Shown in pieces: positions 44,758-57,222 of a stretch of 64,000 nucleotides of DNA. The notes under the pieces were generated by a model. That model ran no database searches, was not told where the DNA came from, and worked only from the letters and a program-made list of their open reading frames with translations. Origin of the DNA: Antedon mediterranea (Eukaryota > Echinodermata > Crinoidea > Comatulida > Antedonidae); assembly GCF_964355755.1 (NCBI RefSeq), contig NC_092678.1:2005922-2069921 (forward strand). Reading direction: 5' to 3'. Every line of letters starts with the position of its first letter. Positions within the stretch are counted from its first letter, which is position 1. The translations under genes and the position numbers were made by a program.

Positions 44758-46375
44758 CTGCAAAAACAAAATTTAAAACAAGAATGTGTCAGTCATTTTA
44801 TTCAATCCTACAGATTTACAAGTTATTTAGTGTTAAATGTAAAGGTACAGTATCATCCAGAATACATCTCCCCTTGCATGAGTACTGTCTGCGAAAAATA
44901 TTCGGAAAAAAAGCGTGTGTCAATATTACGTTGTCGTTGAAAATGCGTTAAGGTTACGTCAACCTCAACATGTGCATTCATTCATAAAACAAAAGATTCC
45001 AACTTTATTATTAGACAAATAATAATCACGCTTTGTGAGGCTAGGCATTTTTTTACAGTAAAGGAAATGCATTTTATGCAGCCTAAAAAAGAAAGTTAAA
45101 ATGTAAATGTCTTTAATTGTATATTATCCATCTTCATACAAAAATGAGTATACTATTCAGAATATCTAGCTACAGTATGTTTCATCACCACGGCATGCAG
45201 ACGGTTCCTAAAATACAACATTCCAGATCATTGATAATAGTAATCCAGTCCAGCAATATTTTAGGCCTAAATTGTTTAGAATATATATAATTTATTTCAT
45301 ATAAATATAGGCGTAGAAGTGTTGTTTCACAAGGAGCTATATTTATGGTTTAATAGTTGATATGGTAGGCTACGATCTAACGATTTAAAAACAAAACATG
45401 AATATTTTTTTTTTGTGTATTCTGCCATTATTATGTGAACATTTTAGATTAATTGTGCATGAATATCAGAATTTTTAAAAGTAATTCATCATAGTCTGCA
45501 AGCTTTTTTGGCATATGTTTTTTTAGTTGGCAACACTGAGTGTAACCTGCACCTTTTGCCTACGATAAATTATCAATCCATGTATTTATAGATTCGTGAA
45601 ACATCGCAAATATTTTATTACATATCCTGAACAATGTAGGCATAGCTGGAGTTTTCTAAAATTTAACAGGTGAATTAGGTGAATGTCTTCAATCATCTAG
45701 AATTTTAAATTTTAGGAACAGTGTTTATTACGTATGTATTCTGTGGGAAAAAAATAATCCGGTTTATGGTTAGGCCTAGAAGAAACGAACAGTTGATTTT
45801 GAGACATGATGTACAGCAGGCCTACTCTAAATAATTTAGCAAAAAGGACATTTTAATTAATAATAATATGATACTTTAAGCTAAAATATGTTTCAATCGG
45901 CAATTTAATTAAATATCACAATTACAGTAGTTATTTTGCCGATTAAAGCATGAGATCACACATGGCAAAAACACCAAAAAAAGACAATTCAATGAATATC
46001 AAACAGAAATATTTTTTTAATTAATAAATACACAGTTATTTTTTTGTTAATCTAAATCTTTTGTCTTGTTGATAAAAAGTCCTTCCAGAGGTTTAAAATA
46101 AAAGCCCATAGACAGTTCACAGGACAAATGATTTATTCAATTCAAACAGTAATGGTTGAGTGAATGTGGGTTGTCCTATCGTTGCCAATTAACCACATTT
46201 TGCCTGAACTTTGTCCACGGGAAAAACTGTGTGTATATGGTGTTTTCTGGATGGTACTGTATGTCCACAATAATCTTTAATTATTTAATATTCTTTTATT
46301 CTGTACTCTGTAACTAAAACATTTTGAAATTTGACAGTCTAGACCAGTTATAGCTATGTTGTAACTAGACAAGAT
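44758..46375. other. Region upstream of TBK1 exon 1 (5' intron)
   Basis: The acceptor tract TTTTTGCAG sits immediately upstream of the start codon. The rest is AT-rich with no recognisable exon, so the non-coding TBK1 first exon and promoter lie somewhere beyond. Confidence 0.45.
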
Positions 46376-46932
46376 TAATACCTCTTTCACACCAAAATTC
46401 TGCAGTGATCTCCGGAGACACCCCATGGTTTGTGACCATTCAAAAAGATACCCCATTCTCATCAACCTAGCAACACCGGGGTTTTTAAAAATAAAATCGT
46501 AAATACCACCCTCTATTTTGTTTGTTTACATAGCGACAATCATTAGAATCATTTTAATTGATATTTTTAATTTAATAATTATTTTCAAAAGTCTCAGAAG
46601 TTATACAGTATAATGTTTTATTTATACTATTTATTATATTTTAGACCTGCTATATATTTTGTACAAATATTTAAAGTATTTTGAAATAAAACTAAAGCAA
46701 TAATTGATCATGTGAGGATGACCTTTTGACCTTAAAACTCCGGAGTTTGATGTTGGTACCTTTCACACCAACACAACGATGTGTCCCCGCAGTTCGCCCT
46801 CCGGAGAACGTTCAGCTGTTCAACCCTGCTGTTTTGAACTCCGAAGTTATTTTATCTTTCCCATCAAAACACTGGGGCATCAACTCCGGAGTGTCTCCAG
46901 AGTTTTTCTTTTGGTGTGAAAGGGGTATAATA
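46376..46932. mobile_element. 557-bp MITE with 'CTTTCACACCAAAA' inverted ends
   Basis: The left end ttaatacctctttcacacca and the right end (reverse complement ttattataccccctttcaca-like, ending tttcacaccaaaag) are imperfect inverted repeats. Further inverted 'tctccggagac/gtctccagag' words lie inside. The plus frame 46726-46953 falls wholly in the element. Confidence 0.7.
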
Positions 46933-47243
46933 AGTAAAGAGGACAGAAGATAGCAATAACCTCATAACGATGTAATAAGGATTCATACCATGTTTAGTGA
47001 AATTCCTCCTCCATTCTAAAGATGGGTCAGTTCAACTGGATTCCAAGAAAAAATCTCCCCAGCAGTGATGTAAAAGTTTTGTACAGGCTCTTTGCATAAA
47101 TGTTCAGAACACAGAAGTTGTTGACAGACAAAGACAGTGCTAACATGTTGCTGTCAAAAGTGACATTTGACCATATTTCCCAACATAAAGAAACTGATTG
47201 CAGAAATTATAATGCAGAAATAAATAGAATCACTCAGGCCAAT

Positions 47244-47570
47244 GAGTATCACAGTGTGACGTCACAACGATAGAGGGCGCTGCATGGTTGCTAGCCAATC
47301 AAAAAATGCGTTCAGCGCTACTATGTTGATAATAAACAGTAAAGATCTGTATTTCTATCAAATTATTATTATTATTATTATTTAGTGATCTTTTGAAATT
47401 TTAGTTTGTTTTTATTGAAAATTATTATGTTTTAAAATGACTACTTCAATAAGCCTATTCCAAACCATTGGTGATCTTGGAGTCACTCAGAGACAGGTTG
47501 AACGCATTTTTTGTTGCGCTAGCAACCACGCAGCGCCAACTGCTGTCGTGACGTCAGCACTGTGATACTC
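47244..47570. mobile_element. 327-bp MITE with ~70-bp inverted ends carrying TGACGTCA
   Basis: The left end gagtatcacagtgtgacgtc...gagggcgctgcatggttgct and the right end are reverse complements with substitutions, reaching inward to aaaaaatgcgttca. Each end contains a CRE-like TGACGTCA. A related fragment (cagtgtgtgacgtcacaagc) lies at 3571-3590. Confidence 0.8.
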
Positions 47571-47839
47571 TATAGTATTTAAGTTTTTTAAAAAAAAGGA
47601 TGGATCACTGGACGAAGACTCATTCCCACTCACTGGCAGTGGCATCGAAGACACATTTGTAGGGTTAAAATACTTCTCTACCATAGTACATGGATATTTC
47701 CAAGTAGATTTAGAGCCTGAAGAATCCATTTAGATTTGTGCCATGGAGTTTTTTCCTTAGCAATTACAGTTTGTCCAATTTTCAGCACATCGTAAAGTAC
47801 TTGTTTAGTTTAGATGGGTAAGTTTAGGCGGTGTGTGCA

Positions 47840-49018
47840 TTTTTAAACCCGTTTCTACAACGAATCCAATCGGTTTTTAAATGTGTTGGTGGTTTCAGAA
47901 ATGACGACTTTGGTTGGCAAACTATTCCAATGTGTAATTACTCCTTGTGAAAAAGTGGATCTCCTACAGTTCAGTCCTGTGTGAAATTTAGGTTTGAAAA
48001 GCTGATGTCCTTGGTGTTTCTGCTTACATTGCATCTCATTTGAAAGAAGTCTTCCTTGGCCAAACCCTCGAAACAATTTTGAATGTTTCAATCAATTCAC
48101 CACAAATTCGTCTGTCATACAGGGTTGTTAGGCCAAGAAACTTTGAACGATCTTCATATGAATAAGAATGGATAGCTGGAATTAGTTTGGTTACACGACA
48201 TTGTACTGAGTGAGTGAGTGAGTGGCCGAGCGGTTAAGACAGTGGAACCGTAATTACGTAGCCATAACATCGGCAGGGGTTCGAGGCTCACTCACTCCAT
48301 GGTTCTGGTGGTAGAACGAGTCTTCTCGGATAAGGACTATAAACCGTAGGTCCAGTGTACACAACTAGCTCGTGTGCACTTTAAAGAACCTAGTACATCT
48401 TTCGAGATGAGTAGGGGGTTACCCCGGTGTATTAGTACATCACAGCCACTGATCACCAACTGGGCCCTCTGGGAGACCACTCTTTGACTGAAGAGGTTAC
48501 CCAGTATAAATATATATTTCAATATTTCAATACTCTTTCAAGTGTCTTTTTGGAGATAAGGATTCCATACCTGAACACAGAATTTTAAGTGTGGGCGAAC
48601 GTAATGTTTGTAAATAACGTTAAAACAGTCTTTGTCCATGTGTATAAAGTACCTCTTAATGCTCCGTAAGCATTTCATGGCTCACTGAGATATTTTGGTG
48701 CAGTGTTGGCTTGGTTTGCAGTAGTTAGTGATTAATACTCCTAGGTCTTTAATTTTCTCAACTGCTTCTAATTCAACTTCATCAATTAGATATTTATACT
48801 GAATATTTGAGTAGCCAAAGTACATCATCTTGCATTTATTTTTATTAAAAGCCAAAATCCAGTCTTTACTCCACTGCAATGCATTGTTTAGAGAATCTTG
48901 TAGTAGTTGACCATCATTTATATTGTTGACTACTGAGTAAATCTTTGTGTCATCAGCAAATAATTTTATGTGACTAGATACATATTTCGGTAGGTCATTG
49001 ATATACAGTCTAGGCTCG
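47840..49018 (-). mobile_element. CR1-like LINE fragment, split by a SINE
   Basis: The right part (48510-49018) encodes INDLPKYVSSHIKLFADDTK, LAFNKNKCKMMYFG, VEKIKDLGVLI, and in another frame RSIKRYFIHMDKDCFNVIYK and HYVRPHLKFCVQVWNPYL. The left part (47840-48205) encodes RVTKLIPAIHSYSYEDRSKF, LTTLYDRRICGELIETFKI and an ending with GVITHWNSLPTKVV and NTFKNRLDSL. Together these are the C-terminal half of a non-LTR reverse transcriptase with frameshifts and stops. The 5' half is absent. The SINE at 48216-48500 separates the two parts. Confidence 0.8.
48216..48500 (+). mobile_element. tRNA-derived SINE with intact A and B boxes, inserted in a LINE
   Basis: Box A TGGCCGAGCGGTTAAGAC (48223-48240) and box B GGTTCGAGGC (48278-48287) are well preserved and Ser/Leu-tRNA-like. 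The body matches the copies at 39862 and 22735 up to about 48440 and then diverges. A (gagt)n run directly precedes it. Confidence 0.85.
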
Positions 49019-50817
49019 CACTGGCCGATCGCCAAGTCGCCATGGGCGAAAACATTTCTAGATTGGCGAAAAATAAAACGGCTACTTTAGCCATTTTGGC
49101 GATGACATATGATAAAATAGATAATTAAATAATCATTTTGGCGAAAGCATAAAGTCCAACTAAAAGGTCCATTTGTCAATCTCCAAGCATTTATTTTGTT
49201 CGTTATCACGTTGTTTACTTCAAGCTCCATTTTTCGTCAACTTGTTTCGTTGTACCAGGCGTCTCTTTGTTATTTCAAAAAGATGGAGATAGCAGAGGTA
49301 GACTGCACAGAGAGACAGACGTTACACGACACATGGATGATGAAATATTCAAGCATCATCATATCTTTAGGCATACCGCCTGGTATTTTGGGCAAATCAA
49401 TATCTCTAGCCATTTTATCATATATTTCATCGACTCCTCTTCTTGGTCAACCATATCTTCCCTAGTATCTTTTTCATGCTATCATGCTAATAACAATTTT
49501 ACTAATGAAAGTTGTAAACTTGTGTATACAAAATATGTTATAAAAGTAATATATGTATTACCTTGATTCCATTCAGATATGTAAAAATATGAGATCCAAA
49601 TAAAATTTTAAATGCAATACAAAATAAGAAACTAATTTACTTCAGAAAATAAAATACAAATTCCAAAATGCAATATCAAAAAGCAAAGTACAAATTACAA
49701 AATAATTCGCTCAGTACAAAAAATTAATTTCGAAAAAAAAAAAGTTTACAAAGTCAACTTTGCAAATCTTCCCAAACTTTACTGGGCTTCCTTCTGTTTC
49801 TTCAGTCTTCTTCTTTCAGATCTCGGTGAATATCCAGCAGTCTTGAGCTCAAAAGTACTTCTTTGTCGTAATTTAATAGGCCCGTAGAGTAGGCATTGTC
49901 ACCTCTTCTTCTTGATATCTTGTATCTTAAAAAAATTTTTACCAACTTCTCGGGTACGTCTCAAATTTTCTGCCGTCACCATGTTGTGATTTATCGGTTT
50001 GGTATTTGGTAGTAGAGAGTTGATTCCGAGCGTAATGCGTTCTCTGGCGTATTATTTCACGAGACGTACAGTATACACAGACTGTGCTAAATGATTCCAC
50101 ATACAAAAAGCATATTCAACTATAACAACTTTTATTTCTTGTAAATCAGTATTAATAAAATACAGCTTCCTACCAGTCTAGACTTTCTTCTCTATACTCT
50201 ATACGTCTTTATACTATGACATTATTTTCTCTTTCCTCAATATCTATAACATTTTACTATTTATACTCAACATGCAAATTAGGGGCTTCTGAGGAGGATA
50301 AAATGTTCCCTCCAAAAGTTTCCCACCAAAATTATACCATTATGATTGGCTTAAGTTATAGCAGACCTACTGTAGTCTAAAACATCCTTTATCTAAACTA
50401 CAGGAAATCAGAAACATAATAATATGAAAAAAGTTTATTTATGATTAAACTTGTATTTAATAATAAAAAATAACTTTTCTGCACTTAGTATTATGAATAT
50501 ATTTATGTACATATTTCATCATGACTTCATAAATTTGCATTCATGAAATTGAGAAATCGTTTGGGGTTCGTGATTGAGTGTTTTACTGTAGTAGCCTATG
50601 GTGTATTCATTGTTTTGTCAATTTTATTAATGTTGACATGATGATAGAGTTTAAATTTCTTTATACAAATGAAGGATTCTCTCTTTAGTCTATAAGTTAT
50701 TAAGCTGAAAAGTGAGATTTAATTGACTTTCCATTCACTACAATGGTAATATTCCACTCCAGGGGGTAACTTGGAATAGCCATCTGACCAATCAGATGTC
50801 AGAACAGAACAAGACAC
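49019..50817. other. Intergenic or upstream region without recognised features
   Basis: No supported gene. Overlapping plus frames at 49196-49465 and 49267-49566 share no known domain. 'ggcgaaa' words recur at 49040-49145. Nothing else stands out. Confidence 0.35.
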
Positions 50818-50820
50818 TAT

Positions 50821-51574
50821 GGTCGTGTTTATACAACACCCTAAATTTGAACACGGCTTTAATTTTTAGCGTGTTGTTCAGACCGAGGTCAACCCACCTT
50901 AACATTTGCTGTTATACTAGAAATCACGTGTTGTACCGGAAGTTTCATCAACACGCAGTGCATGCTAGGATAAAAGGTCAAATCGTTGATCGCTTGAATT
51001 GGCTGGGTTGTCAACAATCATCGTTGCCTCCTCGCTGTCCGATGTATTCGCGCGGTTTTTCCCATTTTCATTATTGTATTCGTTCACGTTTGCATTGTTG
51101 TTTATTTTGTTCTCGGTTCATTTAAATTAATAAAAGTTATTTTAAGGGTTTCATTGTTTCATCTATACACTATGGAAGAAGATGCCATTTTTGCGATGTT
51201 ATTTTTTATTCTGTTTGGAGTGGGAAACGATAGAGGCCTACTACCACTACGAGTTGGCCCCACTAGGCTAGGCGTAAGACGTGGTAGGAGGATAATTGCT
51301 GGCAGCGAAGCACCAATAAATGGGCCCAATCTTGTTAGCAACGTCGCATGACATGATTGATATTACGACCTGTTTTAACGAGAGGTCAAAATATACCCTG
51401 AGGACACTTCCAACACAGTAACGGCGACCGGGAATCCACCAAATTTTAGGATTCAGCCAAGTAGCCTTTTTTGCAATTAAAATCTCCTTACATGGAATCT
51501 CTTTGTTGTTATACAACACATTTCTCGTAGGCGTGTAGAATATGCGTGTAATAGCGTGTTGTATAAACGCGCCC
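50821..51574. mobile_element. 754-bp DNA element with 'GG(T/G)CG(T/C)GTTTATACAACAC' inverted ends, Harbinger-like
   Basis: The left end ggtcgtgtttatacaacacc and the right end (reverse complement gggcgcgtttatacaacacg) are strong inverted repeats, flanked by tat on both sides (50818-50820 and 51575-51577). A 65-codon frame from 51154, starting at an ATG at 51172, begins MEEDAIFAMLFFILFGVG and has basic GVRRGRR. This could be the remnant start of an element protein, but it stops at TGA 51349. A three-base duplication and length fit PIF/Harbinger derivatives; the superfamily is inference. Confidence 0.6.
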
Positions 51575-51579
51575 TATGA

Positions 51580-53960
51580 TTTCATTTTGAAAAATCATAT
51601 GTAATTGTAACCAACCAACGCATTAACAACACAGGAAATGGCCAATCGGTAATAAATTTATAGACGAAATATAAAATCAATTATAAATGAACAAAATGAT
51701 TTTAACAGAATTGTGTATGGTAATTTATGTACTTCGGAAATGTATTGGAATACCAAGTATAACCTATAACCATACTATCTGATAGGAGAATATCTTACTT
51801 CCAAAGATTGAAAAACATGGACGAAGATCGTTTACAAAAAGTACTATTAAGTGCTCTCTTGGCACTTTAAAACACTTGCTAAATAATATAAAATCTATTT
51901 TAACCAACTGTGATATATACAAAAACATTTTAACTTAGATTATGCTAATAATTGGCTTAAAGGTTTAAAGAAAAAAATACCATAGGAGATAAGATGAAAT
52001 GGCTTGAGAATCATATGGTAAAAATAAACGAGCCTAAAATTAAAAATTCGCTCCAATTCATTAAAAAGCTGGAAAAGAAGCATTTCCCCTCAAAATTCAT
52101 GTATATGTGTATAAACTGTTTATCATTTCGTATTTCAATACAAACGACTTGAGTACGTAAGAAAACCAATTTATACTTTTATACTTCTTAGAATTAAACA
52201 ACCATAATCTATCCATGTTTTGGGAATTGTTTACTACTAGCTTTCTAGATCTTAAATACCACTTATTCCTTGATGATCTTGAAATCCATAATTCAGACGG
52301 GCCTGCGTGAAAATTGAAAAAGTTACGGGTTTTGATGCTTCAACCCAGCCTAGGACATGCTTTTGTTGTTGTTTCTTAATCTAGGCTTACTAAAGACAAA
52401 CATTAAATTTAATCGGTTATAATATTATAATTTAATTTGACTTACACTTTGTTGTTTTGAAATATCAGACATCAAAAGTGTAGAAAAAAGCGTCGCGTTG
52501 TAAAAATTCAAGAATTGTCAGCGCGTACATATTTTTTCACAAACTGCAATGACGTAATTTGTGGACCATTTTAACTATCGTAATCGTTAAAGTTGAACAG
52601 ATTCAACTTTAACTAATTGAAAAATTTTAACAATTTTTAACGTTAATTTTTATCCCCTTTTCCCGTCAACTCAACGCAACTTAACGATCGACAGAGCCTG
52701 TTTAATCTTAATCTCAGCTTTAAATTTTAATTTTTTGTTTAAAATACTCGAAGTTAATATTTGAAGCTCAACTTTTTCAGTAGTTTGTCATGACAAAGCA
52801 TACTCTGTAAATATTTTGTAATTTGTTTTTTTTATTTACTGTATACTTGTTGCACATCTCATATTGAGACTGTGCCTCTGATATAAAACAAAGATACAAT
52901 ATCATAAAGTTAAGTTCAGAATACATTGTGCTGTGGTGTTTTTTTCGAATTTTGAGCGATCCAAACAATTTTTCTAAATTTGTTTTAACTCCATGGTTTT
53001 AACCATACAGTGATGTAAAATTGTAGGCCAATCTTTTAAGAACATTTTAGTTCAGGACTTACAGTTTTTAAATTAACATGGTGTCCGAACTGAAATAAAT
53101 CCCCTGAAAACGCTAAGTTATTTTTGTTATTTTTACAATTTATTGTCATACGAATTGCATGCAAGATGGCTTCCACTCCATTTAGCACGACCTCTATAAT
53201 CCGCCTCGCCTAGGCTCCTAGGCCATTTTGAATCAAATTAAAAGCAAAGATAGTGTAGGCCCTAGTAGTCTTTGATAAAAGCCATAGATATAATTACAGT
53301 TTCTGAATCTCACAACAGTAAACCTACCCTTTCTTCTTTTGTGAGACAAAAACCGATCAAAGAAGCTCTTATTACCAACCCTCTCAACTAGGCCTCTAGC
53401 CTGAGCAGCAGGCTGTGAGTATACTCAAAGATACACTATCTTTGGTATACTGTTAGTATCATGTATGGAACGCCACGCGGCATGTGAAGAACTTATGATG
53501 AAAGTGTTCCATCGAGAACAATGTTAGTCATTCTAGGTTTCTTATCATTACTTATATGTTATTGTCGTTGTTCAATAGGCATATTAAACACAATATATAA
53601 AACGGAAAATACGTATATTAAAATAGGCATATGAAAATGAAATAATAAAGTAAACAAACAGTTAATAATTAGTTATTTTTAAGTCCTCCTTGACATAGCC
53701 AGTCCAGCCATCATAAATATCAGTTGGACATTATACCAGAGGATAATATAGACTTCTGACCAATCGGTAGCAAGAGGGTGGCGGTTATAATCTAGTCAAT
53801 TTGATTCAGCTCGAAGATTTCTTATATTACGACTCATCAGACCAACTTCTTTCTTCTGTGAATGACTTTTCTTCCTCTTCTATTACTTGTGTCTTGGTCT
53901 TTGTGAACATGTCGCGTCTTAAGTTAGGTCTGGTGATTAGATACAGTCTGAAAACAGTAT
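51580..53960. other. AT-rich region without recognised features
   Basis: No supported coding sequence. A small palindromic block aaagttgaac/gattcaacttt lies at 52590-52611. A short minus frame at 52777-52968 is unsupported. Confidence 0.35.
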
Positions 53961-53967
53961 TGTAATG

Positions 53968-54250
53968 ATTTTGGGGTAGAAGGAAAAAGAGAGAGGGCAG
54001 CAGATGGAGGCAGAGTTAGGCAGGGAGAGTAGCAGAGAACGGACGTGAGAAAAAGGGCAGAGAGGGATTGGAGAAGGAAGGCAATGGAGGGTTACCTCGA
54101 GTTGCGTTAAAAAGGAGGGAGAGATTGGAGCTGGAAAAGCGGAGAAGTAGGGAGAAGACGTGTTAAATAAGTAGGGACATTAGAGAAATTGGAAAACAAA
54201 GTGTAGAGAAGATTAGAGAAAAGAAAGAGAAAATTAGAGTTGAATAATAA
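53968..54250. repeat. Purine-rich (G/A) tract of ~280 bp
   Basis: The plus strand is almost free of C with repeated gagag, ggagaag and agggag words, immediately upstream of the minisatellite at 54280. It could be a degenerate microsatellite. Confidence 0.6.
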
Positions 54251-54279
54251 AAGGAGAGTTAAGACACAGCAAGTAAAGT

Positions 54280-55045
54280 TAGCCGGAGGGTACAGCCTAC
54301 CGCTTGTGCTACTGTTGGAGACCTAGTGAGCCGGAGGTTGCACCTACTGTACTGGTTGTATCACTATTTGAGACATAGTGAGCCGGAGGTTGCACCTACT
54401 GTACTGGTTGTATCACTATTTGAGACATAGCTGAGCCGGAGGTTGCACCTACTGGTTGTGTTACTGCTTGAGATACAGTTAGCCCGTGGTACACCCTGTG
54501 GTTGTGATACTGCTTTGCTGGTGGGTACACCTATTAGCCAGTGGTTAAGACTACTGGTGGTTACCCTGTTAGCCAGTATGTGGTTACACCATTGTGGTGG
54601 TTACGTTGCTGTTGGAGGTTACACATTGTTGGTGGTTACGTTGCTGTGGAGGTTACACCATTGTTGGTGGTTACGTTGCTGGTTGGAGGTTACACCATTG
54701 TTGGTGGTTACGTTGCTGTGGAGGTTACACCATTGTTGGTGGTTACGTTGCTGGTTGGAGGTTACACCATTGTTGGTGGTTACGTTGCTGTGGAGGTTAC
54801 ACCATTGTTGGTGGTTACGTTGCTGTGGAGGTTACACCATTGTCGGTGGTTACGTTGCTGTGGAGGTTACACCATTGTTGGTGGTTACGTTGCTGTGGAG
54901 GTTACACCATTGTGGTGGTTACGTTGCTGTGGAGGTTACACCATTGTTGGAGGTTACGTGCATGTTGGAGGTTACGCCATTGTTGGTGGTTACGCTACAA
55001 TTGGAGGTTGCGTCATTACTGGTGGTTACGCTGTTGTTTCAAGTC
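54280..55045. repeat. Compound minisatellite: ~53-bp 'gccggaggttgcacctact' units, then 35/39-bp 'ggttacaccattgttggtgg' units
   Basis: The first part (54280-54480) holds three to four long units. The second part (about 54585-55045) holds about 11 short units of ggaggttacaccattgttgg + tggttacgttgctgt. The overlapping plus frames here (54443-55282, 54541-55053, 54594-55070) read the same repeat in different frames and are not independent genes. Confidence 0.85.
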
Positions 55046-57012
55046 CGGCGTAATAGCAGAACTAATTTAATTAATTATTATAATCGGTTGTTACCAATAA
55101 TTTGGAATCAAAGAAGAATAAAGGAGGTCACTCCAGTAATTGTAATTGATTTGTTTGTTTCATTCGTGTGTGCCGCAGTACCGCAGACCCCTCCCCCCCA
55201 AAAGGGAACGAACCCGAGAACGGATTTTCGTTACAGTATTTACAGTCCCGTACGGTATTGTCTTTGGCTACCGAGTGCATGAATTGGTCTATTCGTATTC
55301 CTCCTGTTTGTTTTTCGTTAATTTTTAAAATGAAAAACGGCCTTCTTTCTTTTCTGATGTGACCGAAAACAATTTTCATCTTGTACAATTCTTTCAAACA
55401 AATCTCTCACTTCTTCGTTTCAGAGTGTGGGAGGTTCAATACATTGTGAGCATCTTGTGTCCACTCTGTTGAATATGGTCTAGCATTCGAAGGAGTATAA
55501 CAGGATGTGAATATTAGGCCCTACTTCAGTACCGTACCCGTACTCCGTGTATCGATTGATGTTCTTTGAACTGAGAAACATCTTTATTTAGCCTCGGCCT
55601 ATAACCATCGTCAGAAAAGACTTTAGGGTCACAAGAGACCAAATCTCTGGATACGCAGTTCACTTTGTTGAACCGTTTTAAGATAAAATCAAAGTATAGT
55701 GGTAGGCCCACCACAATTGAAAATCTTGATACTTCAGTAAGCTTTATAACACAGATAGGAGAAATAACATTTGATGATAAAATGTAGTACATCAGTAAAA
55801 GTTACGAGTATTTATCGCACAGTTTTTTCCTTATTTTAACTTTTTACCCACGTTCCCGTGTGATGTAGTGGGCCTACATACGCAAATAAACTATCATGAA
55901 ATGAAAGACAAATATGGAAAAAAGCTATTTTATGAAAATTAAATTAATTATAGACTAGGACGGACGGACGGTTTCTGCGATGATTTTTTGACGCAATTCG
56001 GTTTCCAAAGAAATTGGTCTTCGTTCTAACATAAAGTAGGAACTCTAATTACTTGAGCGATAGGTATCCAGACCCTTTCTTTTGCACATTTAGCGCATTT
56101 AACGGCATTCGTGGATTATGAATTTTTACAAATTTTAACATTTGACGGAGGGCTACGTTTGCACAAATGTGGTTGTTCGCACATTTGAGGGCAAAATGTT
56201 TGCACAAATGTGGTTGTTTGCACAAATGTGACTTTTTGCACATTACACGGCTCACAATTCCGTGGCAGTACGGTTTAGGGAGATCAGTACAGGGAGATTA
56301 AATTTTGACATTAAAAGTCTGTTGCGCCATACCTGTAGATTTGTCACTCCTGTGGCAAAATAACGTTTTTCAATGAGTAAGGTTTACAAATGTGACATTT
56401 ACAATTTATACAGAATGTTATAAACGTGCGTCGTTTTTAGAAGAGAAACCATCAAACATTTGTATAGAATAGGTTGAATATTGATTCTTAACTCACATCA
56501 TCTAGAAAAAGAAACCACAAAATAATACATTGAATCATTATTAATGTCTTATACTGTGTATTTATGGGTATATACATCCCAGATTGCAAGATTATGATTT
56601 AAAAATACAGTCACTGTTTACCAAAATATTTTATATAAAGTATAAAATACCATGGACCTACCTCATTCTTTCTGGGTGCATAGTTTACCAATAATGGGTG
56701 CAGTCAGTTATTTTTCCAAACAAGGTATACAATACACTTTACAAGTGAACTATAAATGATAACAAAAATAGCAAAGGATATTGTTATATGACTTAGTGAT
56801 TTGGAACAGACCATGACCACCGAGTTATAAAATCTAATGTTACCTCCATGAACAGACGCATGCCTTCACAGAACTAAAAGGCCAGCGTGCCGGTATTATA
56901 CGGATACTGTATGATATCATGCCGGATGTACGGTCAGAATGGGTCATGTCAGCATGCAATCCTGGACAAAAAAACCTATTTTATAAGGCGTTATACATTA
57001 TAGCTCTTTTTG
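55046..57012. other. Region with short local repeats, no gene recognised
   Basis: At 56080-56245 there are repeated 'tttgcacaaatgtggttgt' words on the plus strand (three diverged copies). Other frames (55128-55397, 55526-55792) lack domains. Confidence 0.35.
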
Positions 57013-57222
57013 GAATACGAGTCGAAATGTAACTCGCTTTGTTCTCACAACTATAGGACGCAACAAAAAAAAGGACGAAGCAACAAAAAGCAATAGTTCA
57101 AAATAATCCATTACTTTTGATTTGTCAATTTGATTTTTACGTGTGCGGTTTACATCCTTGGTTGCGTCCTAGTGGTGGGAACCAAGCGAGTTACGATTGT
57201 ACATTTCGACTCAATTCGTAAT
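57013..57222. mobile_element. ~210-bp MITE, 'aactcgctt' relative of the ttggttccca family
   Basis: Left end acgagtcgaaatgtaactcg then ctttgttctcacaactatag-gacgcaac; the right end is its imperfect reverse complement (gttgcgtcctagtggtggga then accaagcgagttac...catttcgact). The inner ends resemble 15127-15286 and 32608-32725. Confidence 0.7.

Noticed and set aside
48216-48300. Functional tRNA gene suggested by good A and B boxes
   Set aside because: The sequence continues into a conserved SINE body shared with two other copies and does not close into a tRNA cloverleaf.
54443-55282. 279-codon plus frame and two overlapping frames
   Set aside because: Three frames of the same minisatellite are open at once, which points to repeat composition and not coding sequence.
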